Assembly (NCBI GenBank): GCA_963734625.1
Contig: CAVTHW010000024.1
Location: 1 to 64,000, forward strand
Direction: 5' to 3'
Length of the DNA: 64,000 nucleotides
From: CAVTHW01 sp963734625
GTDB taxonomy: Bacteria > Acidobacteriota > Terriglobia > Bryobacterales > Bryobacteraceae
This document shows, one piece after another, positions 24,701-33,571 of the stretch. A model generated the notes under the pieces. The model did not search any database. It had not been told where the DNA came from and saw only the letters and a list, made by a program, of their open reading frames with translations. A program made the position numbers and the translations under genes. Position 1 is the first letter of the stretch; each line of letters opens with the position of its first letter.

Positions 24701-27142
24701 ATGAGTTTCTGGCGCGACTTTCGCTTCGGATTGCGCATGTTGGCGAATAAGCCTGGATTCACGCTTGTCGCCGTCCTGGCTTTGGCTCTGGGCATCGGAC
24801 CCAACACGGCGCTGTTCAGCGTTGTGTATTCGGCCTTTTTCGATTCCACGGGATACCCCGAGGCCGATCGCCTGATGCGGCTCTCCTACCAACGGAACGG
24901 CGGTGACACCGGTTGGTCCGGGATCGCGCCCGGCGACATTCTGGAATACCAGCACGAGAATTCGGTTTTCGAACCCCTTTCCGCCTTCGCCCGAACGGCT
25001 GTGGTCTACTCCGGTGGAGAAGGGACCGCGTCGATCGAAGTCGGGGCTGCCACGCCGGGCCATATCAGCAAGACTGCCGGCCTCCGGATGGTATTGGGGC
25101 GCGATTTCCTGCCCGAAGAGGCCGAGCCCGGAAAAAGCGGGGTAGTCATACTCTCCCACCGGTTCTGGAAGAGTGAATTTGCTGGAGACCCAGGGGTCAT
25201 TGGCCGGCAGATTCGCTTAGGCGGGGCGGCGCCGCGTACGATTATCGGCGTGATGCCGGTCAGCCATGCGTTCGACGGAAACGACTACCCGATGTGGCTT
25301 CCCCTTCGGATCGACATGAACGTTCACCCACAATACGGCGGGGGAACGAGCACCGTTTGGGGACGGTTGAAGCCTGGCGTCTCTCGCGCCCAGGCGGCCT
25401 CGGAAATGAGTCGCATAGCACAGAACCTGGCGTCGGCCTATCCAGCGACGAACAAGGGCCTCAGCGTCAAGGTTGAGCCCATCCGGAGCGCCTGGGTCCC
25501 CGCCAAGACGAGAACGACGATCTGGCTGCTGGCGGGCGCCGCCGCCTTCGTTTTGTTGATCACTTGCGCGAACCTGGCGAGCCTCATGCTGGCGCGCGGT
25601 ACGGCACGCCAGCGCGAAATCGCCATCCGCGCGTCGCTGGGCGCCTCCGGCGGGCGGCTGTTTGTCCAACTCTTGGTCGAGAGCCTGATCGTGGCCGGAG
25701 CCGGGTGCGTGCTGGGGGGCGCTTTGGGCTGGGCGCTCATTCGGATCATCGTCACTCAGTTGCCTGCCGCCTCGTTGCTTGCGGGAACGGAGCCGCAGCT
25801 TAGCACGCCCGTTTTGCTGTTTACCGCGGCGGTCGCCGTGTTCGCCGGCGCGCTTTCCGGATCCGTTCCCGCGTGGCACGCCGCTCGCGAGAACCTGGAT
25901 GGAGCGCTGAAGCTCGGGGCGGGAGCGGGTTCGGGCCGCCGTCATCTGCGGTTGCGGCGCTGGCTGGTGGTCTCCGAGTTCGCGGCGGCCATGACCCTGC
26001 TGGCCGGCGCTTCCCTCTGTGTTCATAGTCTCTGGAAGAAGGCGGGCGGGGATCTGGGTATGGAGAAACCGGAGAACATCCTCGTCTTCGCTTACGGGCC
26101 ATCGAGTACACGGGCGAGCGGCCACGAGCAAGTACTTGCATTCTACCGGGACGCCTTGGCCGCGATTCAGTCTGTCCCCGGCGTGAAGCGAGCCGCTGGA
26201 TCCAACGGTTCGCCCCTGATCAGCTACCCAAACCGGCCATTCGAAATTGTCGGTCAGCCGAAGGGGTACCGGCCAAATGGGAACGTTGTGGAAGTCACCA
26301 GCGGGTATTTCGAAACGTACGGCATCCGGATGGAGAGAGGCCGGAGCATCGACGAGCGGGATCGCGACGGAGCCGAGCCGGTGGCCATGGTGAACGAGGA
26401 ACTTGCGCGTCGTTTCCTGCCCAACCAGGACCCGCTTGCGCAGTATCTGACGCTGGAGGAAAACCGCGCCGTGGCCACGCAATTTGAGCGCATCACCGTC
26501 CGGCGCCGGATCGTGGGCGTGTACCACACCGTGAAAAGGGCGGCCGGCTCGGCTGGTGCGATCGCGCCGGAGATCGCTATTCCGGTTGCGCAGGGCGGCG
26601 GTTGGACGACGGCTATCGCCGTCCGCACCTCGGTCAATCCCCTCAGTTTGGGTAAACCGATTGCCGAGGCCCTTCGCCAACTAGCACCGGGGGGCCAGAT
26701 GATTAATGTGACGACCTTGGACAAGATGGCCGCGGATAAGGTCGCACGGGAGCGCTCCTACGCGATTCTGTTCGGACTGCTGTCTGGCCTGGCGCTGCTG
26801 CTTGCCGGAGTGGGGATCTACGGCGTGATGTCGTTCGTGGTCGCGCAGCGAACCAAGGAAATCGGCCTGCGAATGGCGTTGGGCGCGGCTCCCGGCTGGG
26901 TCGTTGTCTCGATCCTTAAAGAAGGCATGGTTCTGGCGGCCGTGGGGCTGGGCCTTGGTTTACTGGGCGCCGGCTTCGCGGGACGAATGTTGCAGGCGGT
27001 GCTGAACGACGCGCCGAAATTCGATTACCGGGCCTTCGGCGCGGCGTCTGCTCTGCTGCTTCTCAGCGCCCTGGCGGCCTGCGGTGTGCCCGCGCTCCGG
27101 GCCAGCCGGGTGGCCCCGATCGACTCGTTGCGTCAGGAGTAG
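24701..27142 (+). CDS. ADOP-like MacB/FtsX efflux permease, tandem copy A
   Basis: The protein has 813 residues and begins MSFWRDFRFGLRMLANKPGF. A first helix (VAVLALALGIGPNTALFSVV), two periplasmic domains and two FtsX blocks follow, the last containing TKEIGLRMALGAAPGW. It is very close to the permease at 27622 along its whole length, with differences concentrated in the periplasmic domains. The similarity extends past the stop codon into the following ATPase start, so gene plus downstream sequence were duplicated together. Copy A is directly coupled to the upstream ATPase (2-bp gap). Divergence in the periplasmic parts suggests the copies now handle different ligands (inference). Confidence 0.9.
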   Translation: MSFWRDFRFGLRMLANKPGFTLVAVLALALGIGPNTALFSVVYSAFFDSTGYPEADRLMRLSYQRNGGDTGWSGIAPGDILEYQHENSVFEPLSAFARTAVVYSGGEGTASIEVGAATPGHISKTAGLRMVLGRDFLPEEAEPGKSGVVILSHRFWKSEFAGDPGVIGRQIRLGGAAPRTIIGVMPVSHAFDGNDYPMWLPLRIDMNVHPQYGGGTSTVWGRLKPGVSRAQAASEMSRIAQNLASAYPATNKGLSVKVEPIRSAWVPAKTRTTIWLLAGAAAFVLLITCANLASLMLARGTARQREIAIRASLGASGGRLFVQLLVESLIVAGAGCVLGGALGWALIRIIVTQLPAASLLAGTEPQLSTPVLLFTAAVAVFAGALSGSVPAWHAARENLDGALKLGAGAGSGRRHLRLRRWLVVSEFAAAMTLLAGASLCVHSLWKKAGGDLGMEKPENILVFAYGPSSTRASGHEQVLAFYRDALAAIQSVPGVKRAAGSNGSPLISYPNRPFEIVGQPKGYRPNGNVVEVTSGYFETYGIRMERGRSIDERDRDGAEPVAMVNEELARRFLPNQDPLAQYLTLEENRAVATQFERITVRRRIVGVYHTVKRAAGSAGAIAPEIAIPVAQGGGWTTAIAVRTSVNPLSLGKPIAEALRQLAPGGQMINVTTLDKMAADKVARERSYAILFGLLSGLALLLAGVGIYGVMSFVVAQRTKEIGLRMALGAAPGWVVVSILKEGMVLAAVGLGLGLLGAGFAGRMLQAVLNDAPKFDYRAFGAASALLLLSALAACGVPALRASRVAPIDSLRQE

Positions 27143-27158
27143 GCTGAGTGAACAGGCC

Positions 27159-27392
27159 ATGATTCAACTGAACAACCTCGAGAAGAGCTACCCCGCCGGC
27201 GCCAGCGATTTCGAGACCATTATGGGCCCGGCCGGCGCGGGCAGATCCACGCTACTCGCCATCCTGGAGATGCTTGACTGCAAGAGAGGCAGGCGGATGC
27301 ATACTGTGATCCGCCAGGAGTCGATAATGGAAATCCCGGTTGAGTGCGCTAGTTACGCCCCCTATTTGTGGAAGTTTGCCCGGGTGCAATGA
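27159..27392 (+). pseudogene. Collapsed ABC ATPase relic following permease copy A
   Basis: It starts MIQLNNLEKSYPAGAS, like the intact ATPase at 30065. It then lacks about 17 residues up to the P-loop, which reads GPAGAGRST instead of GPSGAGKST (essential Lys replaced by Arg). After MLDCKRG all resemblance ends, and the frame closes at 77 codons instead of 224. Signature, Walker B and switch regions are absent. The 16 bases before it also match those before 30065. This is the dead duplicate of that gene. Confidence 0.85.
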
Positions 27393-27583
27393 GCCGGCCA
27401 CTAACCAGAATGGGCGATGGACCAGATCGCTCGCGGCGCCAATCTGGCCGCAATCCGCTGCGCGCCTATGAACGCCGCATGGCGCTATGGCTGGGTGCAA
27501 CGTACGCGGCCATTGCCCTCGTCGCCGCCGCGCTCGTCGCCTATTGCCTGCACGCCCTCGGGTGGCCGCCGCATACCCGGTGA
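27388..27583 (+). CDS. Possible small single-span membrane protein (doubtful)
   Basis: A 64-codon frame from ATG 27388 has an Arg-rich start and one hydrophobic stretch (LGATYAAIALVAAALVAYCL). It sits in the scar between the ATPase relic and permease copy B and has no good ribosome-binding site. I do not recognise it. It may be a remnant of whatever was inserted or joined here, or chance coding in GC-rich DNA. Confidence 0.2.
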
Positions 27584-27621
27584 GCGTAGCCAACGATGAA
27601 TTACTCTATGGGAGGTCCAGT

Positions 27622-30048
27622 ATGAGTTTCTGGCGTGACTTTCGCTTCGGATTGCGCATGCTGGCGAATAAGCCTGGATTCACGCTTGTCGCCGTCTTGG
27701 CCTTGGCTCTGGGCATCGGCCCCAACACGGCGCTGTTCAGCCTTGTGTATCCGGTGCTCTTCGATACCACGGGATACCCCGAGGCCGATCGCCTGATGAC
27801 TCTCTCCTACCAACGGAGCGGCCGAATAAAGTGGCCCGGCATTGCACCCGGCGACATTCTGGAATACCAGCACGGAAACGCGGTTTTCGAGAGTCTTTCC
27901 GCCTTCGCCCCAACGACTGGGCTTTATTCTCGCGAAGCAGGTTCCAATATGATCCAGATTGGAACTGCCACCCCGGGCCACATCAGTAAGACCGCCGGCC
28001 TGCGGATGGTATTGGGGCGCGATTTCCTGTCCGAAGAGGTCGAGCCTGGGAGGAACCAGGTGCTGATACTGGGCCACCGATTCTGGAAGAGCGAGTTTGG
28101 GGGAGACCCGGCGGTCATTGGCCGGAAGATCCGGATGAATGAGGCGCTTTATACGGTCGTCGGTGTGATGCCCCCCAGCCATGCGTTCGACGGAAATGAT
28201 TACCCGATGTGGGTTCCTCTCCGGCTCGACTTGAACTACACTCCGCAGCACGGCGGGGGAGTAATCACGGTTTGGGGACGGTTGAAGCCCGGCGTCACTC
28301 CAACTCAGGCGGCCTCGGAGATGAACCGCATAGCGCATAACCTGGCGTCGGCCTATCCAGCGACGAACAAGGGCCTCAGCATCCAAGTTGAGCCCATCCG
28401 GAGCGCCTGGGTGCCGGCCACGACGAAGATAACCATCTGGCTGCTGGCGGGCGCTGTCGCCTTCGTTCTGCTGATCGCTTGCGCCAACTTGGCCAGCCTC
28501 ATGCTGGCGCGGGGCACCGCCCGGCAGCGCGAAATCGCCATCCGCTCGTCTCTGGGCGCCTCCGGCGGGCGGCTGTTTGTCCAACTTCTGGTCGAAAGCA
28601 TGGTCGTAGCCGGGGCAGGGTGTGTGTTGGGAGGCGCTTTGGGATGGGCGCTGGTTCGAGTTCTCGTCACTCAATTGCCCGCCGCCGCGTTGCTTGCGGG
28701 AACGGAACCCAAGCTCAGCGTGCCCGTTTTGTTGTTCACTGCGACGATCACCGTTCTCGCCACCACTCTGGCCGGGTCTCTGCCTGCGTGGCACTCTGCC
28801 CGCGAGAACCTGGATGGAGTGCTGAAGACGGGGACAGGCGCCGGGTCGAGCCGGCGTCATCTGCGATTGCGGCGCGCGCTGGTAGTTTCCGAGTTCGCCG
28901 CGGCCATGACCCTGCTGGCCGGCGCTTCCCTCTGTGTTCATAGCCTCTGGAGCAAGGCGGGCGGAGACCTGGGCATGGACAAACCGGAAGAAATCCTCGT
29001 CTTCATTTATGGGACCGGGAGCACCCGAGTGAGCGGCCGCGAGCAATCGACCGCATTCTACCGGGATGCCGTGGCCGCGATTCAGTCTGTCCCCGGCGTG
29101 CAGAGGGCAGCCGGCTCCTACGGCTCGCCTCTGACGGACTATTCGACCCGGCAAATCGAGGTCGTCGGCCAGACGAGCGAGGAGCGGTTCACGGGGAGGG
29201 TTGTAGAAGTCACCAGCGGGTATTTCGAAACCTACGGCATCCAGGTGGAGAGAGGCCGGAGCTTCGACGACAAGGATCGCGACGGCGCCGAGCCGGTGGC
29301 CACGGTGAACGAAGAACTCGCGCGGCGATTCCTGCCCAACCAGGACCCGCTTGCGAAGTATCTGGCGGTGGAGGAATACCGGCCATTAACCAGGGAGCGT
29401 ATCACCGTCCGGCGCCGGATCGTGGGCGTGTATCGCAACGTGAGGCGAGTCGGAACAGGAGGCGCGAACGTGCCGGAGATCGCCATTCCGGTCGCTCAAG
29501 GCAGCGGCTGGCCGACGACGATCGCTGTCCGCACTTCGGTCGATCCTCTCAGCTTGGGCAAACCGATTGCCGAGGCGCTTCGCCAACTCGCACCGGGGGG
29601 CCAGATGATTAACGTGACGACCTTGGACAAGATGGCCGCGGATAAGGTCGCACGGGAGCGCTCCTACGCAATTCTGTTCGGCCTGCTGGCGGGCCTGGCG
29701 CTGCTGCTTGCCGGGGTTGGGATCTACGGCGTGATGTCGTTCGTGGTCGCGCAGCGAACCAAGGAGATCGGCCTGCGAATGGCGTTGGGCGCGGCTCCCG
29801 GCTGGGTTGTGGCCTGGGTCCTCAAGGAAGGCATGCTCCTGGCGGCCGTGGGTCTAGGGCTGGGCTTACTGGGCGCCAGCATCGCCGGCCACAGCTTGCA
29901 GGCGGTGTTGGGCGACGCGCAGAAAATCGACTACCGAGCCTTCGGCGCGGCGTCTGCTCTGCTGCTTCTCAGCGCCTTGGCGGCCTGCTGTGTGCCCGCG
30001 CTTCGGGCCAGCCGGGTGGCCCCGATGGACTCGTTGCGCCAGGAGTAG
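27622..30048 (+). CDS. ADOP-like MacB/FtsX efflux permease, tandem copy B
   Basis: The protein has 808 residues; ATG 27622 follows GGGAGG at good spacing. Its architecture and most of its sequence match copy A (24701-27142), including MSFWRDFRFGLRMLANKPGF, the FtsX loop TKEIGLRMALGAAPGW and the C-terminal VAPMDSLRQE. Unlike copy A it is followed by an intact ATPase (17 bp), and that pair looks like the complete functional unit. The periplasmic stretches are the most diverged parts. Confidence 0.9.
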   Translation: MSFWRDFRFGLRMLANKPGFTLVAVLALALGIGPNTALFSLVYPVLFDTTGYPEADRLMTLSYQRSGRIKWPGIAPGDILEYQHGNAVFESLSAFAPTTGLYSREAGSNMIQIGTATPGHISKTAGLRMVLGRDFLSEEVEPGRNQVLILGHRFWKSEFGGDPAVIGRKIRMNEALYTVVGVMPPSHAFDGNDYPMWVPLRLDLNYTPQHGGGVITVWGRLKPGVTPTQAASEMNRIAHNLASAYPATNKGLSIQVEPIRSAWVPATTKITIWLLAGAVAFVLLIACANLASLMLARGTARQREIAIRSSLGASGGRLFVQLLVESMVVAGAGCVLGGALGWALVRVLVTQLPAAALLAGTEPKLSVPVLLFTATITVLATTLAGSLPAWHSARENLDGVLKTGTGAGSSRRHLRLRRALVVSEFAAAMTLLAGASLCVHSLWSKAGGDLGMDKPEEILVFIYGTGSTRVSGREQSTAFYRDAVAAIQSVPGVQRAAGSYGSPLTDYSTRQIEVVGQTSEERFTGRVVEVTSGYFETYGIQVERGRSFDDKDRDGAEPVATVNEELARRFLPNQDPLAKYLAVEEYRPLTRERITVRRRIVGVYRNVRRVGTGGANVPEIAIPVAQGSGWPTTIAVRTSVDPLSLGKPIAEALRQLAPGGQMINVTTLDKMAADKVARERSYAILFGLLAGLALLLAGVGIYGVMSFVVAQRTKEIGLRMALGAAPGWVVAWVLKEGMLLAAVGLGLGLLGASIAGHSLQAVLGDAQKIDYRAFGAASALLLLSALAACCVPALRASRVAPMDSLRQE

Positions 30049-30064
30049 GCTGGATGAACAGGCC

Positions 30065-30739
30065 ATGATCCAACTGAACAACCTCGAGAAGAGCTACCCC
30101 GCCGGCGCCAGCCGGTACTTCGTTTTGCGCCGGATCGCCATGCAGGTCAAAGAAGGCGAGTTCGTGACCATTATGGGCCCGTCCGGCGCCGGCAAATCCA
30201 CGCTGCTAGCCATCATGGGGATGCTCGATGGCGATTGGTCCGGCGAGTTCTTCTTCCTCGGCCAGCCTGTCCACAGGATGAAGCCGAAAGACAGGATCGA
30301 GCTGAACAAGCGCTACATCGGCTTCGTGTTCCAGAGCTATCACCTGATCGACGACCTGACGGTCTACGAGAATCTCGATCTGCCGCTCTCCTACCGGAAT
30401 ATGAGATCCTCCGAGCGCGCCGCCATGGTGTGCGATACGCTGGACCGCTTCCAGATCGTGGGCAAGAAGGACCTTTTTCCTTCGCAGCTCTCCGGCGGCC
30501 AGCAGCAGCTTGTGGCGGTGGCGCGCGCCGTCATCGCCAAGCCCAAGCTGATTCTGGCCGACGAGCCCACGGGCAACCTCCACACCAGCCAGGGCCGCGA
30601 GATCATGGAGCTGTTCAAGAAGCTGAACGACGAGGGCACCACCATCATTCAGGTGACGCACTCGGAAGCCAACGCCGCCTACGGCGACCGGATCGTCTAC
30701 CTGCAGGACGGCTGGATCGTCGAGCCGCCGCGGAAGTGA
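30065..30739 (+). CDS. ABC transporter ATPase partner of permease copy B
   Basis: The protein has 224 residues. Walker A GPSGAGKST, Q-loop YIGFVFQSYHLIDDLTVYEN, Walker B LILADEPTGNL and switch His in QVTHSEAN are all present. The signature reads LSGGQQQL where family members nearly always have LSGGQQQR, and LHTSQG replaces the usual LDS after Walker B. Both changes touch the dimer interface and may lower activity or reflect a specialised partner. It ends 19 bp before the NtrC-like regulator. Confidence 0.92.
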   Translation: MIQLNNLEKSYPAGASRYFVLRRIAMQVKEGEFVTIMGPSGAGKSTLLAIMGMLDGDWSGEFFFLGQPVHRMKPKDRIELNKRYIGFVFQSYHLIDDLTVYENLDLPLSYRNMRSSERAAMVCDTLDRFQIVGKKDLFPSQLSGGQQQLVAVARAVIAKPKLILADEPTGNLHTSQGREIMELFKKLNDEGTTIIQVTHSEANAAYGDRIVYLQDGWIVEPPRK

Positions 30740-30758
30740 TAGCTTAGATTCGAAGCGG

Positions 30759-32129
30759 ATGAAGCCGTCTGACTCGTTCCCGCCGCGCATCCTGATCGCC
30801 GACGACCAGTCCGGCGTGCTCGAAGCCCTGCGCCTCTTGCTCAAGCCGGAGGGCTACCGGATCGACAGCGCCGCTTCCCCCGCCGCCATCCTCGCCTCAC
30901 TCGAATCCGAGGATTACGACGTCGTACTGATGGACCTGAACTACGCGCGGGACACCACGTCCGGCGAGGAGGGGCTCGAGCTGCTCACTCGTATCCAGGC
31001 GCTCGACAGTACGCTCCCGGTGGTGCTGATGACGGCCTGGGGCAGCATCGACCTGGCGGTGGAGGCCATGCGCCGCGGCGCGCGCGACTTCGTTCAGAAG
31101 CCGTGGGACAACGCCCGCCTGCTCGCCATTCTGCGCACCCAGACGGACCTCGCCAGGGCCTTGCGGCAGGAGCGCCGCCTGGAGGCCGAGAACCGTATCC
31201 TCCGCGGCGAAGGCGATTTCAACTTCGTTGCGGGGGCTCCGGCCATGCAGCCGGTCCTGCAGATGATCGAGCGGGTCGGGCCCGCCGGCGCCAACGTCCT
31301 GATCACCGGGGAAAGCGGCACGGGCAAGGGGTTGGTGGCGCAGGCGCTGTACGCCGCCTCCCCGCGGCGAGACCGGCCGCTCATCACCGTCAATACCGGC
31401 GGGCTCTCGGAAAGCCTTTTCGAAAGCGAGATATTCGGGCACGTGAAAGGCGCGTTCACGGACGCCAAGACCGACCGCGCCGGGCGCTTCGAGCTGGCCG
31501 ACGGAGGGACGCTGTTCCTGGACGAGATCGCCAACGTGCCGCTGCCCCAACAGGCCAAATTACTGCGGGCTATCGAAACCGGGCAGTTCGAGCGGGTCGG
31601 CTCCTCCCGGACGCGCCGGGCCGATATTCGCGTCGTGTCGGCTACCAACGCGGATTTGGGGGCCGAGGTCCAGGCCGGGCGTTTCCGCGAGGACCTGCTT
31701 TTCCGGCTGAACACGGTGGAGATCCATGTGCCGGCTTTGCGCGAGCGCCGGGAGGACATTCCGGCGCTGGCGCGGTTGTTCTTCAACCGGCACGCGCGGC
31801 GCTACCGGCGGAGCCTCGCCGGCATCGATCCCGCCGCCCTGCAATTGCTGTTGTCTCACTCCTGGCCGGGCAACGTCCGCGAACTGGACCATGCGGTGGA
31901 GCGGGGCGTCCTGATGGCGGAGGGCGAGACCATCAGACCCGCCGACCTGGCGCTGAAGACTGCGCACGACAGCGGCGGCCGGTTGGAGGAAATGAGCCTG
32001 GAGGAGGTCGAGAGCCACCTGATCCGCAAGACGCTGGCGCGTTTTGGCGGGAACGTCAGTCAGGCCGCGCAAGCCCTCGGCCTGAGCCGCAGCGCCTTCT
32101 ACCGGCGCCTGCAGCGGTTCCGACTATGA
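30759..32129 (+). CDS. NtrC-family sigma54-dependent response regulator
   Basis: The protein has 456 residues: receiver (1-125, acidic pair D15/D16, phospho-acceptor D59, Lys in FVQKPW), AAA+ domain and a Fis-type helix-turn-helix (NVSQAAQALGLSRSAFYRRL). The AAA+ domain has Walker A GESGTGKG at 184-191 and Walker B LFLDEI. The sigma54-contact loop reads GAFTDA (231-236) rather than GAFTGA; this variant occurs in a subgroup of these activators. It lies directly after the efflux genes and overlaps the kinase by ATGA, so it most probably senses envelope stress or substrate and controls the efflux operon. I did not find a convincing -24/-12 promoter upstream of 20252. Confidence 0.93.
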   Translation: MKPSDSFPPRILIADDQSGVLEALRLLLKPEGYRIDSAASPAAILASLESEDYDVVLMDLNYARDTTSGEEGLELLTRIQALDSTLPVVLMTAWGSIDLAVEAMRRGARDFVQKPWDNARLLAILRTQTDLARALRQERRLEAENRILRGEGDFNFVAGAPAMQPVLQMIERVGPAGANVLITGESGTGKGLVAQALYAASPRRDRPLITVNTGGLSESLFESEIFGHVKGAFTDAKTDRAGRFELADGGTLFLDEIANVPLPQQAKLLRAIETGQFERVGSSRTRRADIRVVSATNADLGAEVQAGRFREDLLFRLNTVEIHVPALRERREDIPALARLFFNRHARRYRRSLAGIDPAALQLLLSHSWPGNVRELDHAVERGVLMAEGETIRPADLALKTAHDSGGRLEEMSLEEVESHLIRKTLARFGGNVSQAAQALGLSRSAFYRRLQRFRL

Positions 32130-33472
32130 ATGGCGGACGGCCCAGGCTCTCTGTCGAAACTCGTCTGACCTTGCTGGCGCTTCTGGCCGGCCTGCCGGCG
32201 GTTCTGGCCGCTATCGTCCTCTTGTGGACAGGAGACTACGCGGACCGCACCCGCTGGACTCTGGCCGTGACTATCGCCGCCTTCTGGCTCGGGGTTTCCT
32301 TTTCTCTGCGCAACAAGATCGTGCGCCCGCTCCAGACCGTCTCCAATCTGCTGGCCGCGGTTCGTGAGGGCGATTACTCTATCCGCATCAGGGGCGCCAG
32401 AACCGGCAGCGCTTGGGGCGAAATGATCCTGGAGCTGAACGCGCTTGGGCGGTCGATCCACGATCAGCGGCTGGGCGCTATCGAGGCCGCGGCGCTGCTG
32501 CACTCGGTGATGGCGGAGATCGGCGTCGCCGTGTTCACATTCGATCGCGAAAGCCGGCTGCGCCTGGTGAATCGCGCCGGCGAGAGGCTGCTGGCCGAAC
32601 CGGCTCAGCGCCTGCTGGGGAAGACCGCCGCGGAGCTAAGTTTGGCCGGGTGTCTGGAAGGGGAGCCGGTGCGCACGCTCGCCTTAACCTTTCCTGGCGC
32701 GACGGGACGCTGGGGGCTGAGAGTGAGCAGCTTTCGCGAAGAAGGCGTTCCTCACCGCCTGCTGGTGATCGAGGACCTGACCCGCGCTCTGCGCGAAGAG
32801 GAACTGGACGCCTGGAGACGTCTGGTTCGAGTCCTGGGCCACGAACTGAACAACTCGCTCGCCCCTATAACTTCGATTGCGGGCAGCCTGCGCACTCTGC
32901 TCGACCGGGAGCCGCTTCCCTCCGATTGGAAGCAGGATGCACAGCGCGGCCTGGAGGTGATCTCGGGGCGCGCCGATGCGCTCAGCCGGTTCATGGCCGC
33001 TTACACGCGTCTGGCTAAGCTGCCGCCGCCGCGGTTCCGGCCGGTCAATGTGCCGGCCTGGGTGGGCCGGGTTGCCAGCCTCGAGACGCGGGTAAGCGTG
33101 GCGCAGGCGCCGGGCCCCGCCATCACGATCCAGGGTGACAGCGACCAACTGGATCAGTTGTTGATCAACCTGGTCAGTAACGCCGCCGAGGCGTCGCTGG
33201 AAACGGGCGGGGGCGTGTGCGTCGGATGGAAGCAGGCGGGGAGCTTTCTGGAGATCTGGGTTGAAGACGAAGGCCCGGGGCTGGCGAACACGGCCAATCT
33301 CTTTGTGCCCTTCTTCACCACCAAGGCCGGCGGGTCGGGGATCGGCCTGGTGCTTTGCCGCCAGATCGCGGAGGCCCACGGCGGCCAGATCACGCTTGAG
33401 AATCGCGGGCCGGACGGAGGCTGCGTGGCGCGGCTCAAGCTGGCCCTGCGCACTCACCCCCTCCCGGGATAG
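32126..33472 (+). CDS. Membrane sensor histidine kinase (NtrB/NtrY-like)
   Basis: The protein has 448 residues from ATG 32126, which overlaps the regulator's stop. Two helices (about 13-34 and 43-60) enclose a very short periplasmic loop. A HAMP segment, a PAS domain (about 120-215), a DHp helix with His239 in VLGHELNNSLAPI, and a catalytic domain follow. N box NLVSNAAEAS, G1 DEGPG and G2 GGSGIGL are present. With almost no periplasmic sensor, it may sense within the membrane or through PAS. It is the cognate partner of the preceding NtrC-like regulator. Confidence 0.93.
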   Translation: MNGGRPRLSVETRLTLLALLAGLPAVLAAIVLLWTGDYADRTRWTLAVTIAAFWLGVSFSLRNKIVRPLQTVSNLLAAVREGDYSIRIRGARTGSAWGEMILELNALGRSIHDQRLGAIEAAALLHSVMAEIGVAVFTFDRESRLRLVNRAGERLLAEPAQRLLGKTAAELSLAGCLEGEPVRTLALTFPGATGRWGLRVSSFREEGVPHRLLVIEDLTRALREEELDAWRRLVRVLGHELNNSLAPITSIAGSLRTLLDREPLPSDWKQDAQRGLEVISGRADALSRFMAAYTRLAKLPPPRFRPVNVPAWVGRVASLETRVSVAQAPGPAITIQGDSDQLDQLLINLVSNAAEASLETGGGVCVGWKQAGSFLEIWVEDEGPGLANTANLFVPFFTTKAGGSGIGLVLCRQIAEAHGGQITLENRGPDGGCVARLKLALRTHPLPG

Positions 33473-33571
33473 CCGCCCTGGGACTAGCCCTATCAATCGC
33501 GCTGGCCTACGTTGATGCCGTGAGATGACCGGCGCGGCGCGCCGACTCCCTTTTCTAAGAAACCGATTCCA

